Positions 62,966-64,000 of a stretch of 64,000 bases of DNA are shown one piece after another. The notes under the pieces were generated by a model. It saw nothing but the letters and a program-made list of their open reading frames with translations, was not told the origin of the DNA and searched no databases. A program made the translations under genes and the position numbers. Position 1 is the first letter of the stretch. Every line of letters starts with the position of its first letter. Source of the DNA: a bacterium (GTDB taxonomy: Bacteria > Patescibacteriota > Microgenomatia > UBA1406 > GWC2-37-13); contig JAKBEU010000001.1 of NCBI GenBank assembly GCA_021833625.1, positions 62,001-126,000 on the forward strand, in the 5' to 3' direction.

Positions 62966-64000
62966 ATGGATATTTTACGTTTACAAAAAGAGGCGCAGAA
63001 GAAAATAGAAGAGTGTCGGTCTTTAAGCGATCTTGGACAACTGCATACCGTTTATTTAGGAAAAAACGGCGAGATTAATACGCTTCTTCAAAATATAAAA
63101 AACCTTTCGCTTGAAGAGAAAAAAACCGCAGGAAAACAAATAAACGAATTAAAACAATCTCTTACCCTGTTATTGTCCGATAAAAAAATCTCCCTTACTG
63201 AAAAACAATCAAACGACACGAAAATAGACGTAACCCTTCCCGGAAAACAGTTCCCCCGCGGAACCGTCCATCCGATAACCATTGCCATCTCGGAGATATC
63301 GGCCATATTCGAAAAAATCGGATTCATCCGCATGTCCTATCCCGAAGTGGACTATGAATACTTTGCATTTGAAGCATTAAACATGCCTGCAACCCATGCG
63401 GCACGCGACGACTTTGAGACGACATTCTTAAGTACTCCTGAGAATAAGAAATTCGGGAGAATGGTGTTAACGCCCCACACGTCAAACGGACAGGTGAGGG
63501 AAATGCTCCGCGTCAAAAATCCGCCTATTAGAATGATCAATATCGGGAAATGTTATCGCCCCAACTGGGATCCGACCCATACCCCAATGTTTCATCAATT
63601 TGAGGGACTGTGCGTTGATAAGGACATCACGATAGCTCACTTGAAAGGAACGCTTGATTATTTCGTCAAAGAATATTTCGGCGCAGATACAAAAATCCGT
63701 CTGCGTCCGCATCATTTCCAATTTACTGAACCGTCATTTGAGGTTGATATCACCTGTACCGCCTGCAAGGGAACGGCCGTTGTCAACGGAAACAAATGCA
63801 AGATATGTAAGTCGGGATGGTTGGAGCTGGGAGGAACAGGAATGACTCATCCGAACGTACTTCGTGCCGGGAAAATTGACCCGAACATATATTCTGGTTG
63901 GGCGTTCGGCTTTGGTATTGAACGCGTCATCATGATGAAGTACGGTATCGACGATATCCGCAATTATTATTCCGGTGATTTGCGTTTCTTACAACTATTT
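62966..64000 (+). CDS. pheS: Phenylalanyl-tRNA synthetase alpha subunit (runs off window end)
   Basis: Open from ATG 62966 to the window edge (345 codons), so nearly complete. The N-terminal coiled coil (about 1-85) is followed by the class II core with L-T-P-H-T-S-N-G-Q-V-R, F-E-G-L-C-V-D and G-F-G-I-E-R-V-I-M. Between F-T-E-P-S-F-E-V-D and W-L-E-L-G-G-T-G-M is a four-Cys insert (C-x-x-C ... C-x-x-C, about 263-278) that looks like a zinc knuckle; such inserts occur in some bacterial PheS proteins. TACAAT at 62951-62956 lies nine bases before the ATG. pheT is expected beyond the window. Confidence 0.95.
   Translation, partial: MDILRLQKEAQKKIEECRSLSDLGQLHTVYLGKNGEINTLLQNIKNLSLEEKKTAGKQINELKQSLTLLLSDKKISLTEKQSNDTKIDVTLPGKQFPRGTVHPITIAISEISAIFEKIGFIRMSYPEVDYEYFAFEALNMPATHAARDDFETTFLSTPENKKFGRMVLTPHTSNGQVREMLRVKNPPIRMINIGKCYRPNWDPTHTPMFHQFEGLCVDKDITIAHLKGTLDYFVKEYFGADTKIRLRPHHFQFTEPSFEVDITCTACKGTAVVNGNKCKICKSGWLELGGTGMTHPNVLRAGKIDPNIYSGWAFGFGIERVIMMKYGIDDIRNYYSGDLRFLQLF

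Overview
The window reads as a chromosomal segment of a Candidate Phyla Radiation bacterium (Patescibacteria), most likely a Microgenomates-type lineage. This rests on gene content and style, not on a database match: very tight packing, small or trimmed versions of core proteins (UvrC without its C-terminal helix-hairpin-helix part, trigger factor without a PPIase domain, ThrS without a TGS domain, Obg without a C-terminal extension), a Gram-positive-like surface set (LPXTG protein, L,D-transpeptidase, lysozyme-like enzymes, no outer-membrane genes) and the standard code (TGA is used as stop). No phage, insertion sequence or CRISPR array is visible, and no stretch above about 300 bases lacks a gene or RNA.

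Layout. 1-9.2 kb: end of a probable L19 gene, yraN, a small channel-like protein, tRNA-Glu, a nucleoside phosphorylase, then a divergent multidrug-type locus (two HlyD-like adaptors and MarR to the left, a heterodimeric ABC exporter to the right) and an unknown gene. 9.2-20 kb: a carbamoyltransferase, a CNNM/CorC protein, YggT, a methyltransferase, the one-carbon cluster glyA-fhs-folD, a stand-alone sigma region 4 protein, Nudix and MazG-like enzymes, an LPXTG protein, rsmI and DedA. 20-30 kb: uvrB-uvrA-transglutaminase-uvrC-membrane protein-secG-peptide-binding protein. 30-33.3 kb: four tRNAs around a small accessory locus with a Cys-rich peptide fused to a Hint self-processing domain, a membrane-anchored partner and an HPr-kinase-like ATPase. 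33.3-40.3 kb: glycosyltransferase, ruvB-ruvA, enolase, PEP synthase. 40.3-43.7 kb: a 23S rRNA with its own promoter and tRNA-Cys, but no 16S or 5S. 43.8-53 kb: ruvC, a sugar kinase, holA-like, phosphomannomutase, an inositol-monophosphatase-like enzyme, an unknown membrane protein, a PLP decarboxylase behind a structured leader, dus and obg. 53-58.3 kb: L,D-transpeptidase, cupin, two tRNAs, a membrane-anchored methyltransferase, two related lysozyme-like proteins and trigger factor. 58.3-64 kb: an MtaB-like methylthiotransferase, tRNA-Asp, tRNA-Val and the translation cluster thrS-infC-rpmI-rplT-pheS (cut by the window end).

Many first genes of transcription units have a TATAAT/TACAAT-like -10 box only 6-10 bases before the start codon, and no clear Shine-Dalgarno sequence was seen in the genes inspected, so leaderless initiation looks common. 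The three points most worth follow-up are the Hint/Cys-rich peptide locus (31.1-33.1 kb), the pseudoknot-or-terminator leader of the PLP decarboxylase (49.9-50.06 kb), and the unlinked 23S rRNA with a changed macrolide-site base pair (42.87/43.39 kb).
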